64,000 nt of DNA. Origin: Hymenolepis diminuta. Its lineage: Eukaryota > Platyhelminthes > Cestoda > Cyclophyllidea > Hymenolepididae. Made by a program: the position numbers and the translations under genes. The notes under the pieces are model-generated. The model was not told the DNA's origin. It saw only the letters and a program-made list of their open reading frames with translations, and did not search any database. Shown here one piece after another: positions 35,662 to 48,700 of this stretch; positions within the stretch are counted from its first letter, which is position 1, and the number at the start of each line of letters is the position of its first letter. The stretch spans positions 618,731 to 682,730 of the forward strand of contig CAADRB010000056.1 in NCBI GenBank assembly GCA_900708905.1, written 5' to 3'.

Positions 35662-38600
35662 TTTTTGAGGGGAATATTTAGCCAAATTTAGTCTGACTCC
35701 TAAAGTAGCTTTACCGTCAGGATTAGAGCTACTTTAATATCTATCCCGATTATATACCTTAGGTGTTTTGAGAAGATCCTTATTTCAGTAGTTATAGAGT
35801 CCGCTACTATCACTAGTAAATTAGAGAACCCTGTTATATTTAAATCATATAATTTCTAACTTTAAAGGTGGAAGTGGTGCACCATTCGACCATTTAAAAT
35901 TGGTAAATTTAGAGATGCGTATTCTTCTGAAATCAAAGAAAATCAAACAGTATGTGATTTAGAAATTACAAATGAACACGGATCGTTAGTGCTAAAAGTA
36001 GCAGTTTTAAAACAATGAACTAAGCTCCAAACAGTTATCAAACGCCCTAAGGAATAAAGGTTATAGAGAGACTAAAATCTCTCAGTTTACCCTTCTCATC
36101 CCCTCGGCTACCTTTGTTTAAATGAGCTAAATAAAAGGATCACTCCACCATCAGTTGTGACAATGTGGAAATAATCACTATGAGAGCTTACTTGTGAGAA
36201 GGATTAATATTCTTAAAATCAACCAAAAAATATGTTTATTGACAATGTATACCTTAACGATGGCCATCAAGAACATTAGTGGTGGGGCAGATGTTAATCA
36301 ATAAACCCTCAAGTTATAAGAAGTTAACAAAAATGAATAATTCTGCTGTGGTTTCATCTTGACTCGAGTAGTCAGGCAGCATAAATTCGAAAATAGTTTC
36401 TATATGAGGCTGGATTCCGGATATCAATGAACACCAGGTAATCTGGAAAGAAACGACTTTGACAACAGTATCCCACCAACCGCGATCTAGGTGTGTGTAT
36501 ATAGGAACCCAAACAAATACCTATATCATGGCAACATCGACAATCGGGCATGATTGACGTCGTGCGAAGAAACATTTGTATGTATACCTAATCCTTTGAT
36601 CAACACATTGGGGTGACTTTCCGGGTCATCTTCAAATTGTTCTGACAACATGAGGGACTTAATTTACTCCTTCTTTGTGGTCTCAGTTCACATCATAACG
36701 CACATATTTTAGAGGTTAAGAAAACTCTTCAACAATTGGTAATGATATAAGCATTAACATCGGAGGAAGTGTGAAAATTGAGTAAGGGATTTTGTTTCAA
36801 TAAAACCGAATAGGTCACCACTAAAAAACAAAAAAATATTTTAATAAAATAATTTACTACTTTAAACGATATGAAACTGGAACTACACTACAAAAATAGT
36901 TAACCGGTAGGCAATTAAACAATACTGAGATAGATAGTTAATTAAAATAAATTAGTAACTCTTACTAAAATCTAATGGCTAGAGTAATCATTTTTACCTT
37001 TTTCATTTGAATTTTATTTTGAGACCTTGATTAGGGACTCTTCATAATTTTGTAGCTTTGGGAATCCCAGTGTGGAATGATTTGGAACGCTATTTCCCAC
37101 CATCCAATGACAACCCAATTAAGGTTTGTTCCAGATAACAAACCCGTTTATATTTACTTTGTTTATCAGCACAAACTAAATGGGCGAAGAAAAAATGTTT
37201 TTAACTGTTGCTACAGTTAGTGATGCTCGATCAGTTTGTTCATCGAAAGCCTGTCTTCATGCAAATGAAGGTACAGTTTTTAAATATTCTTTATTTCCCT
37301 GTAAAAAAATTATAAAATGCAAAGATTATTTCAGTAGAAATGGAAGATTCTGATTATTCTTGCCAGTCGGAACGGAGCTAATGATTTTATTTACAATTTC
37401 AATTATACTCTTAAAATTATATATTGCAATTAGCAAATTATTCTTCATCTTATTCCCAACTATTCAAATTGTCCATGTTTTTCAAAGAGAAATGGCATGA
37501 TAGTAGGATCTTTTATTTGATCTAATAAAGCATCAAGAAAGAGCAAGAGCCAGTTCTCTACAAAATGGCTGATTAAGCATACCAATCACTGGACTTAAAG
37601 GTAATTTATTTTTGTATTTATTTCTTTCTTTCGCGGAACGATGCTAAAATCCTAATAGTTTTCATTCCGATAAAGGAATCAGTTTTGATTACCAACATTT
37701 GAATAACTCAGGCGACGCGATTTCATATCATTTTGGAATCATCATATTTTCTCATAGTTCCCAGAGAATTCTTCACTTGATAAGGGAACCATCTATAGGA
37801 TTTTATTGATCGGTCTATCAGCGTCTTTGTATAGACTTAATTCGTGCATTCGATATGGGGTTTCAAATTAAGTGCAAAATCTTAATAAGCCCACTTTATA
37901 TAAATTTGACAGGTTCTTTCACTAGCTAAGGATAAGGGAATGCCGACTTAAGCCTCATAGATATTCTTTCATTTGCATAAAAAATCATCACATTCGACGA
38001 GAGCAGTAAGAAAATATAAAAATTCTACTTTCAAATTTCCAGTAAAAGCATCTGCATTCCATTAAATTTGACTGATCATATGAAATCGTTCGGCTAAGAT
38101 CAAATATTGTATGATATTCCCCAAGTTAGCATCAAGATAAATTGCAATTAAGTGTTTGGAAAATCTGCTAATGAAATTTTTAACACAATATTATGGCATG
38201 GGCTTCCATGCACAATTTTATATTCTCTTTCAGCTGGCATATTGCACCTTCATGCAGTAAAGACAAACAGAAGAAAACACCTATTTTCCACAAAATAAGA
38301 AAACAACAAAAGAAGTAAATTTAAAAAACTTAAATCATGCTTTTATCAGAAATTAAGTTTACTTATAATGAAATGTAGTAAATTTTGTAATAATAGCTTA
38401 GACAATACTACCTTTTTATAAATGTAAAATATAGTTCTGCTAAAAATTTATTTTAAAATTTAATTTAATTTCATAATGAAATCTTTATGTTTATCGTGTT
38501 ATACCATACTTATTAAAATTTATAAAGCATTTGCAGAAAACATTTCAAAGCTTTGAAATTTGTTTAAATTCATCACTTTATTTTATTTAACTTATAAGAT

Positions 38601-38780
38601 TTCTCGTGTCTTTTGTACTTAGATATGTATATAATGCAATAAATGAATATATAAATAGATTCTAAATTCATAATTTCATAATAGTAACGTCTAATTTACT
38701 GCTTATAACAGTCATTTATACCCAAAATCTGATTGGAATTTGAAACATTTGTTATAATTGACTGTATTTCCCCCGACATT
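35662..38780. other. Intergenic upstream of the LRWD1 locus
   Basis: AT-rich with no recognised gene. A 67-codon minus frame at 36,372-36,575 contains several Cys but no motif. Confidence 0.55.
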
Positions 38781-38785
38781 TCATC

Positions 38786-38793
38786 TATATAAA
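38786..38793 (+). promoter_or_regulatory. TATA box of the exon 1-4 gene
   Basis: TATATAAA lies 73 bases before the ATG at 38,866, a suitable distance for a short 5' leader. No other core element is evident. Confidence 0.45.
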
Positions 38794-38865
38794 GATTTTG
38801 CGTCAGGTTGGGAGAATCATCTAAAAATACTGAGGGAGCCTTTTACCAATTATTAGAAAATCACA

Positions 38866-41800
38866 ATGACTGATGATCTTGCATCGCATGGCTTTGAGGT
38901 GGTCACCGACGAAGAAGGAAATGAGCTTGTAAAACTCATGTTCATGGATGAAAACAATGAGTCATCTGGATTTGCTCTTGTTTCTCCCGAAGATGCAAAG
39001 AAAATAATGAATGGTGAAGCCACTCTTCAAAATATTATTGATGAAGATGGAAAACAAGTACTAACTCTGGTTCCTGTCGAACAAGATCAGTTAGTGCTTC
39101 AGGTAAGCAGTCGACACCTTCGTATGGACGCGTGGGAGATGTTTTAATTTCCAAATATTCCCTTTTTTTTGCTCTTTAGGACACGACGGATGGAGGTGAG
39201 CACGCAAATTCAGAACAAACACAGAATTCTAATGCAGAGATCGCAAGTAAAGGGTCTGAGTCAAATGTTGCATCTGGTGAAGCTCTATCTCTAGAGGTTG
39301 AACATGCTGTTGATAATGCTCAAATTAATAAGACAGCAGCTGAAATGTCAGCTGCAGAACAATCAGCGGCTCTCGATCAAGATGAAAGTGGAGAACGTTT
39401 CACAATTACCGAACAGCCGGCTCTTCTAGATGGTCAACCTGTTCAGTTGGTTTCCCTACTAGACAGTTCTGGTAATGTAATTGAACAGAAACATGGTACT
39501 CATGGAAGTCAAATCGTAATGGAGCTTAGTGGTCAGGCGTTTTGTTATGAAATTCAAGGTCCGTCGGAAACTGGTGAACCCATATCAGTAAGATAAAATA
39601 AACTTTCTAATTTGTATTTTAGTCGACTTTGATGTTCGCTGATGAACAGGCACAGTCTCAGACTGTGGACACTACTTCAACTAATGAACCTAATCAGCAA
39701 CAATGGCCTGCTAGTGAGGTTTGTTTTCACTCACTTTTAGAACTAATTTATTTATTTTATCGTTCAAGTAAAAATAGAAATTCGCGGTCTTTAAATTAAA
39801 TATTAAAGCTTCACCCTCGAATTGCATTATTTCGGTTCATTTTTCATGCTCTATATGGCGTGTTACTAATTATTATTTGTAAAATTCCTAATGATGAGTA
39901 TCGCTTTGGTAGTTTTTTTTAGTTTCATATTTGGTCTCATCTGCTCTTAGTTAGGCGTAGTTTTCGTTTAATTTAATAAAACAACATTAAATACTATTTT
40001 GCAATGTTGAAATGCTTTAAAACATATTTCTCAAAGCAGTTATTATAGATTTTTTACTGGTTGTGTTCATGTTTGGTATTCTTTACCGTATTCCCTTTCT
40101 GTCTAACAGATGTTTAAGTTTTTTTCGGTTTTCTGATTTCCCGTATTCAGGAACTTAAATATCTTTCCTTTCACTTTTTCCTTATATTTAGTATTGCGTA
40201 AATAGAACTCCTTCATTTGTAAACATCACAATTCTGATAGTAAGTTATAGGTCTTTTAACAGTTTTGCCGTGAAGGAAAGTCTTTGCCCCGCTTTAAAGC
40301 TACATTTGCTCATATCACATTGAGACCAAAATGACAGAGGAATTATGACTTCTAAACCTTTATTGACTTGATTTTAAAACTATTTTTATCTGATTGCTGT
40401 GATTGGTCATCGAAGAGAGAATCAATCATTAATGTTCATTGAATTTCATGTCTGGCATGACTGGTTGGGCGATGAAGCAGTTAATGAGTAGCTCTTGGAC
40501 TCATTACACGAGGCCTGATATGATGAATTGGAAGTTTCACACCGGTGGCTTGAAATTGATACCTCAATTTCCTGCAACCGATGTTGCACTTCCTGTGTAT
40601 GAAAAAACATTGGTTGGTCTTCCAATTATGTTTAATCAGCGGTTAGTTGAAAACATGAAGTATTGTTAATTAGAAATGCTCTTTTCATTATCGGTTCTTC
40701 CCACGCCGTGTATTGAAAATTTAATTGTTCCTTCTTTCTCCTTGTACCTGTAAGTAAATGACTATCCGGACCTGCGGATTTTATTATACGTAATGGTGAA
40801 GCCTCTTTTTTCACAAAATATTAAAAGAAGGAGACACCTACAATCCTATTGGTTATAATAGCCATTGAGCTTGTCAACAACGAGTTTCATGCGCGGTTTC
40901 AGGGAAATAGATACTCACAAATTAGCTCATCTTTGCTTTGTTACTTGTTTTAAACATTTCCTATTTACACCAAATAGGGGTATAAAACATTTATTAAATC
41001 ACACATTTAGAAACTTGAACTGTTCCCCCATAGCGTGTCCTCTAAATCGTATTTATTTGATCTAAAAAAGAAGCTTCGTAAAAGTGCGCATTCCATTTAC
41101 AGGTTATCAAACAACCTGAGAATGAAACACCTCCAGGTCAACAATTTACTCTTACCGAGGTTTCAGCTGCACTGGATGGCAAGAATATCCAAACGGTCAT
41201 CTTGGAAGACGATAAGAAGAATGTTATTGATCAAAAGTACGGCCACTTTGGTGAACATGTCATCATTGAACTCAATGGTCAAACTATTGATTATTCTTTT
41301 ATGGGACCATCCGAGGATGGACAACCCATTCAAACTGTATTGGTTGTAACTAATGACGTTGGCGGTGGTGAAGATTCTGAAGCAGGACTAACTGCAGCTA
41401 ATTGGTGCCCTTCTGGTCTCTCTCTTGATCTCTATACCGCCGTTAGACGCAATGCCGAAGCAATATACCACGAGAGGTTGATCAACCGAGCTGATTTGAC
41501 CTTCCCCCAACCTGGTTCTGAGTTGTTCAACCCAAAGAAGGGATATGCGGATATGCAAGCTGCACTAGAGCTGGCCAGGTCCTACGCTGTTGGAGCGAAT
41601 CAAGGTGAAACACTGGAGAGGTATGAGCTCCTTCGTAATCATGCCAAGATTTATCACTGTGGGCCTCAGGCGCGTCCTCTCACTGTTACGGAAATGGTTG
41701 TCAACGAGGGTGCCTCACAGATATGTCGTTTTAAACCTGTGCTGATATTTCATAAAAGAGAGCTCTTCCATCTGGCCCAATTAATTACACAAGCCTGTTC

Positions 41801-42680
41801 GCAGGAAATCAAGGTCGCTCAAGTCTCCTATCAATCCCAAAAGCAACAACAAGTTAAACAAACTACTCAAATGTTGCACACCATTCAACCAGAGAGTGCT
41901 GTTGTTAGTGGACAGGTTGCTAATAGTCAGTTGGCAATGCTTGAATCGCGTGGTCTCACGGCTATTCAACCGAGTCATGTTCCTGCAAATGCTGGTCTTA
42001 TTGGAACCACAGTCCCATTCTCTCCTGATAGTGGTGTCGTTCTTGCTTATACGGCTAAAGATGCTTCGGCAGAGGCCGCAAAAAGTCGACAATCCCTTAA
42101 TGTGAATAACCTCCAGAATTACATGTCCAATATGGCTGTAGTTAAGCGCGACCCTACTCACAAGTTATCGGCGGCTGAATCAGAGGCATTGCGTTTGGCT
42201 GCAGTAAATGCTCTAACCGACCTACCAGTAACAATGGAGGTGAAGCCCAAATCAGATTGCACAAATATTGAGCGTGCATCCTGGGAAAGAGCTACGGAAC
42301 TTGCTGCGCTGCGCTCCGAGTCTGCAATGGGAACCAACGATCCGCATGCTATTGCTAGTCTCCTTGTTAACGATACCACCCGTGTAGATTCTGTGAGAGA
42401 GATTGCGGCACTCTATGGGCGTACTCCATTGCAAGGAGGCCAACAACAACAGCAAACAAGCATAGTGAGCCCCTCATATCCTGGTGGTCAACTTTCTGGT
42501 CAGAATAAATCTCCTCTACTCACTCCCTATGAGTCTGCTTGCAATGAGGCTGCAGCTTATCTTGCCGCTGGTCAACCGGCGCTTCTTACACGGAGAAGGG
42601 AACTTGCGGAATTGGCTAGAAAGGTTGTTCGCAATTGTGGTTGCCAGTTTCCGCATGCTCCAACTTTGGATAGAGGGTAG
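38866..42680 (+). CDS. Unrecognised repeat-containing protein, 772 aa, or N-terminal part of an LRWD1 fusion
   Basis: Four exons are all in phase: 38866-39102, 39180-39587, 39623-39718 and 41103-42676 (or to the TAG at 42,678-42,680). Intron 2 is only 35 bp. The start is the first ATG after a TATA box. The N-terminal half is acidic. A block of about 63 residues occurs twice (residues about 153-215 and 262-324). Both copies start FT[IL]TE, continue with a LDG motif, then [EQ]xKxGxxG and a GPSExGxPI ending. A helical motif of about 29 residues also occurs twice (about 448-476 and 728-756), with pattern N-E-[GA]-[AS], K/QP-x-L and RREL-x-x-LA. Gln-rich stretches lie between them. There is no catalytic motif, signal peptide or membrane segment. 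Gln-rich linkers and paired helices suggest a nuclear regulator, but this is inference and the family is not recognised. The frame can continue by splicing into LRWD1. Confidence 0.85.
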
Positions 42681-42751
42681 GTCGCTGTGTTATTACGCTT
42701 TTCTAGTATTTATGGTATGAAATAATTCGTAGTTTTGTTCCTTTTCTTTAG

Positions 42752-45700
42752 ATACTTTACTGTGGATCAAATCATGGAATTGGATCTTTCCGTTGCAGAG
42801 CAACTGCTCAATGATCCACTTGAACGGCTGGATCTGGATGCAGATACTGCATGTTCTGAGTCTGGTAAAGGGGATTTCTTGACTTACTACTTCCCTATAA
42901 ATCACGGTTGAGTAACTTTTTAGCAAATAGGCCATTCAAATCTTGTTTACTGAGATGCATAGCTATGGAATGCTTGGCGAAATTTGTGGCATGTTACTTT
43001 AAGAAGTTTGATTTTATTTTTAGACGTAGGACCTTGTATAATAGTTTTTATTCACTTTTATGTAGTTACTTCGTGTGATCCTCCCTCGTTTTACCCAGCA
43101 TGAATAACCATAGTGTAATACATCCATATGATCGTAAAAGAGTTCCCAATAAATGAAGTCTTGAATGTTTCATAGTATTTTGGGATATGAAGAAGCTAAA
43201 TTCGGTTGGAGTTTAGTTTTGGAGTCTGTTGGATGAAATTTGCACTTGATATCGGTTTTTCAGAAATACTAACAGTGAAATAGCACCACTCGTTCCGCTA
43301 ATGACGTTAAGCCCAGTACAAGAAAGAAGACGAAACGTGATATAACGGTTAATTCAGAGTTAAAAATGCCGTTACAATGATTATAATTCATTTGAAAGCA
43401 ACATGATTTTTTTTGAAATTATAAATTTACTATTTTTGTTCTTATACGTTTTTCACAATCTTATTTGACTTAAACCTGTAATATACTTATCTGAACGGAA
43501 TAATAAACTAAAATTAATGAATTTTTATCCTAGTCATCTTTTGAGACACCGAGAATAACAGTTATACATTGGATTGTCTTTACTTGTAGATGAAGCATTG
43601 TCCTTGGACTTATCCTGTGAGGAGCACAACATTCTGAATGAAATTTCCATTTTCGCGGCCACTGGAGCTGATACCTTGAGAAAAGTGCGGATTTTGAAGT
43701 AATCTAATCTAGTTCCTTTTGAATACCTAATATTATAAATTCCTCCCCTCAAAACTATTATGTACGCCTTTTCAGTCTTTCAGGTTGTTCGTTCACTGGA
43801 ATCGTGCCAGTGCATTTGAATCAGTGCATCAATTTGGTGGAACTTAATCTCTCTGACAACTACCTTCATGCATTCCCTCGATGTCTGTATCTGTCAAAAC
43901 TGAAGAGGCTGAATTTGAACAGAAATCCACTTCTGGTGAAATTTGCTAATGAGGTCGGACCACCACTAATTGAACAGTTCCCGAAATTGATTTCTGTTGA
44001 ATTGGATCACGAACTCAAGGATGTAAGTATTATTTCATTGGTTTTATTCCTTTTGGGTCTTTATTTACCCATTATAGCTTTTGTAGGCTTGAACTAGTGC
44101 ACATCTTGTGACTTGCTTGAAGTTTCGACGTAGATGGAGTGGAAAAAAACGTGACAATTTCTAATCCATTTTTATCATGTTGCTTAATTTGATTGTATTA
44201 GGTTACATTTTATTTTATTTAATTTTTAAGAGAAATGATATTTTAGAACAGTTTGTTCAGTTAATTATCCCCCCTCATCTGTTAGGAATTTCTTTGCATC
44301 AACCTGGATCTGCTCCATAATAAAGAAATGTCGGAATGTTAGGGTAATTTCAGTCAATCAGTCAGTCAGTTTTCTTACCTAATTTAGGATCATTCTATTA
44401 CTTCACAAACTGAAATTTACTGTCTTGTAGTCGACCAATTTTTGGAGATAAGTTAGAGATTTTCAACTCTAATAAATCGTGTTCTAGCTCTTAGGAGTTC
44501 TATTGCATATACTGCGGTGTGTCTTAATGTAGTAGAATATCATGTCTTTAAACTTCTATCCATTATCTCTGAAGACTTCCTAGATTAACAAATAGTATAA
44601 TAATTACTTTCTTTGCTTTAGATGTTGCAACCTCAAGCTCTGGCCTACCTCTGCCCGAATTTGAAATCTATCAATGGAGAAGAGTTCGATGTTGAAGTTA
44701 CAGAAGAAACTGCCAAGATAGCGCAAGCTGCTAAACAGGAACTGGCTGGATTGGTATGTTTTTGTCCAAGTTATTTTAAATTCACAGTTCCTCCCTATTC
44801 GCTCCTCTATGTTGAAATTTTTCGCTTACCTTTCAGGTCCATTCAAAATGGGAGGATGATTTGGTAGAGTACTTCAAGAAGAGCGTACCCCATCGCGATC
44901 TTATCTTGGTTACTGAGACACTCGTTGCTCATGCTGTTAATCAGTGTGCTAGTGTGGACGAGCCCTTCAAACACTGCAAAGCTGTTTTGGTGAGTATTTT
45001 CTATCATGCTATACGTATTTTCTAGCGGTACTGGTTCGTTCGAGGTCGTAGGAGGAAAAATGCTTTTCGGTCGCTGTGTCAGCTTCGTTTTTATTTCAAA
45101 ATAACAGTAACTCACTAATTAATGAAAATATGTGTGAATACAGACCTAGTTGGTAATCCTAAAACTTATTCGGTATATTCTGTTAGGTATTGGTAAATTA
45201 CGAATTTTCACATGATTGGTGAATTGTAGATCGTTTGCCTTTCTCCTATCACTCGACTCTTAAATAAATAGTAATTTACCTCCTTAAGTATTTGACGTAT
45301 TGGTATAGGATAACGAATATGGAAGAATCGATTTTTCTAAAGTGGAAATCGGTGTTTTTTTTTAGCCGTAGATCACTTTGGGAAGCAATTAGTTATTTGT
45401 TTTTTTATTATTAATCTCTCTTAGGCTCGTCAAATAGCCGAAGAGTTCCTTGCACCCAAGGTGGTAGACGATGAAGATGACGAAGAAAACCCTTCTCGTG
45501 AGACTTCTGATTCTCATGCTGAAGAACCACCATCTACATCCGCTGCTGTGACAGTTACTCCTACTGAAGAAGCATCAGTAGCAACAGCAGCTACTCAATC
45601 AGCAGCAGAATCCTCAGACCAGCAACCTCAACCGGTAATATCCACGGAAGAGGGTGCAACAGAGACAAAGACTGTTGAAGGAGATACTGACAAAGTCTGC

Positions 45701-48700
45701 ACTACTACTTCTACCACAAATGAAAGAAAGGATCCAGAGGCAGAAAGAGAGGCTGTGGCCGCTGCTCATAACATGGCCCTACTTCCTGATGAACCGTTGG
45801 ATCGGCTTGCAGGTGTTATTGGAACTGCTATGCAACATGGAAAGACTGTTGTCTATTCGGTCATTCGTTCAGCTGCTCGTCAACCTAATGGAGACCTGAT
45901 TATCCCTGTTGTCGGTGGCAGCATGGCTAATGGATTTGAATCCAGAGGTGAAGGTAAGTACTCTTTCTCTCCTTATTTCTATGTGATTTGTACTGTCTTT
46001 ATATTATTCGGGATACCTGAAAGGCAAATTTACTACTAATCAGTGAAGTTCAGGCTATTAGTAAGCAGATTTATGTGATATATCAAGTCAGAACTGAAAG
46101 GTATTGATTCACGAATAATATATTCTCTCGATGGTTCTATATGTCAAAGTCTTTGGAGGTAGGGTTGTAAGATAAGTTTGCAAATCCACTTGTGTCCAAG
46201 TTTGTGTTCTCGCTCTTTCTAGACGGTTACGAACAAAGTGACAATGAAAACAACGCTCCGACCACAGTGGCAGCAACTAAGCAGGCTGCACAGCGCCGTA
46301 CAACTGTTGGTGGAACTCGGACAGTACCTACAGGCGCAGCAGTCTTGGGACAACGACGCGCCGGTCTTCTGATGGCCAGTACTGGTCGCGCTTCTACCGG
46401 ATTGATCAAACAGCGCACTGCTACCGTCGCCTCGCGTAAACACGAAGAAGAGTATGCTATGGCTAGTGCTATCTCCTCCCATATCTACTCGAATTATGGT
46501 GATTTGGATGATCAGACTGATCAGGTGGTTGCTCCGAAACCACTCAAGCAACCTGGGCATTGGCAGCCTGGAAAACGTGGTCGACCACCGGCTTCGTTCT
46601 CCCAAAAGAGGTAATTTATCTTGATTCTTCATAGTTTTTTGCGTTTATTTGCTTTGTCTTGTCTTTGATCTCTTTTTTAAGAATTTCACCTGATGAAATG
46701 ATCTTGCCGGTAGTGGTTGGTGAAGTTATTCGGCTTTTTATTCTGATTACTAAGGATTATTAATTTTGTCGTATTTGACAGCATTTGGAATCTGAAAGTT
46801 AATAGTTTTGGCATCTTTGCTATCTCAAGTTCCATATGCTATGAAGTCGACAAGGTTATACTTAGAATGAGAATTATAAATAAGTGAATGACTTGGTCTC
46901 TGAACTTAATAGCACGGAATCATTTTAAAAGTATGGTAGTTTGGCCCCTGTTTGCACATTACTAAAGCTAGCATCGGCAAAATGTCCAAGAATTCGTATG
47001 CTTTGTGCAAGTTTGTATCAAAATTCCAGATTTTATTAATCATTAACAGATCGATGTAATTATTTCCTATTTCTTCAACCAGGAGAATGAAAAAGTTTTT
47101 GTTTAATTTTTCATCCCAGTTAGTATTGTGTGGTTACTTTCTTATAAGGTAGGTAAAGATTAAAATTTTATATTAAATCTCACTAGTACTTTTCCCATAT
47201 CTGTGTCAAACTTAAATTTAATTCATTTTCGTCGTGTTAAGTCAACTGAAATGGTGCAAGAGTAGAATCCAATAAAGTGATAAGAGTAGCGAGTCGGAAA
47301 AGCGTTTGCATTCAAGTCGGGGCATCAAAAGGGTGTTACTTTAGTTGATTATTTTATTCGAAGTGGGGACGATATTTGCTTTATGGGCAATCCTCTGCTT
47401 CAAGTTCTAATATTAAAACTTAATGACCCCTCCCCTAGATCACTAAGCACATTTCTCTCAGCGATTTCCAATGATTATTAGCCGGTCGGTTAATTAGTAT
47501 AGTCGGTCTTGCAACTTCAGCTCGTTCTTCTTTCAGAGTTGGCATAAAATAAGAATATCTTATTTGATATTTATATCAACAGCAGCTTACATGATGTGAA
47601 CATAGTAGAGTTCGCTCAAAGGAAATGTTGCACAGGACCTCAGCTTCCTTTATCTATTAAACAGTCTCTCCTCAAAAATGAATAGCATAACCGACTGAAA
47701 GTAACATTGAATAAGTACGGACGTAGAGTTGAGGCGATATCTTGATTTGACTAGAACAGATTTAGCTTTCCTCTTTATATTACCACAGTTAAATCGGATT
47801 TATATTAGCAAAATATTAATCTATGTGTTGAAAAGTGTGAACGCTGGTCCACGCAGTTTTATGGATTAGTTTTCTTTTTTTAAAGATGATTAATTAATAA
47901 TTGCGTATCATACCTTATTCGCTTTATTATTATTATAATATTATATATATATATATATTGTATATAGAGCCCAGGCGCAGAAGGAAGAAAAGGAAACAGC
48001 CGAGTTGCTACAAAATGTTAAGATTCCTCCACCGCATGCGCCTCCACCGGCCACCCTACGTATGTCCACTCGTGACTCCAATCGTATGAAGCGTTTCTCT
48101 GCCTACGGTGCAATAGATACGGCGGCCGCTTTGGCTGGACAAGAGGAAGCCCTCATGGTTGCTGCTATTGCCCAAGAGGATGAGGAAGCGGAGGGTATTT
48201 TCTCCAAGACAAAGGATGATGATTTTGAGGCCTCTCTCCATCCCTCGAAGAGACAAAGAAGAAGCGAAGGCTAGTGGTGGATTTTTTACTATGTCGGGAT
48301 ATCTAGACACGTAGCATTAATAGTAATTCGCATAGATAAGACGGAATTTGGCGACAAGAAACGGACCAAGTATATTGAATTAACAGAACCTTACTTTAGG
48401 CAGGTTCTAAAATCTTCAGATTCAATGTCCAACCTATGGGGAATTTAGGTGATATATTTTCATGAGATTTTGTATACACAGATATTTCCTAGTCGCTGAA
48501 AAGCAAAGTCCTCCTTCATTGAACCTTCCTCCATCTCCAGTTTCCTCATAACATTGAAGAGAGTCTTCTGTGGTTAGACATTTGATAGATATCATATTTA
48601 AGTATTTTCGAGATCCTGCGAGCAATTCATAAAATCCCGTAAGGGGATTTCGCTCCTTAGGATCCAGAAAGCTTCCCAAACCTATTAGAAGTGTTCACAA

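Noticed and set aside
41781..42161. 126-codon minus-strand frame opposite exon 4
   Set aside because: It lies antisense to a long real exon whose codon bias keeps that strand open. No motif of its own.
46219..46632. 137-codon minus-strand frame opposite an LRWD1 exon
   Set aside because: Shadow of the plus-strand exon. The plus frame carries AT-hook-like sequence and proper splice sites.
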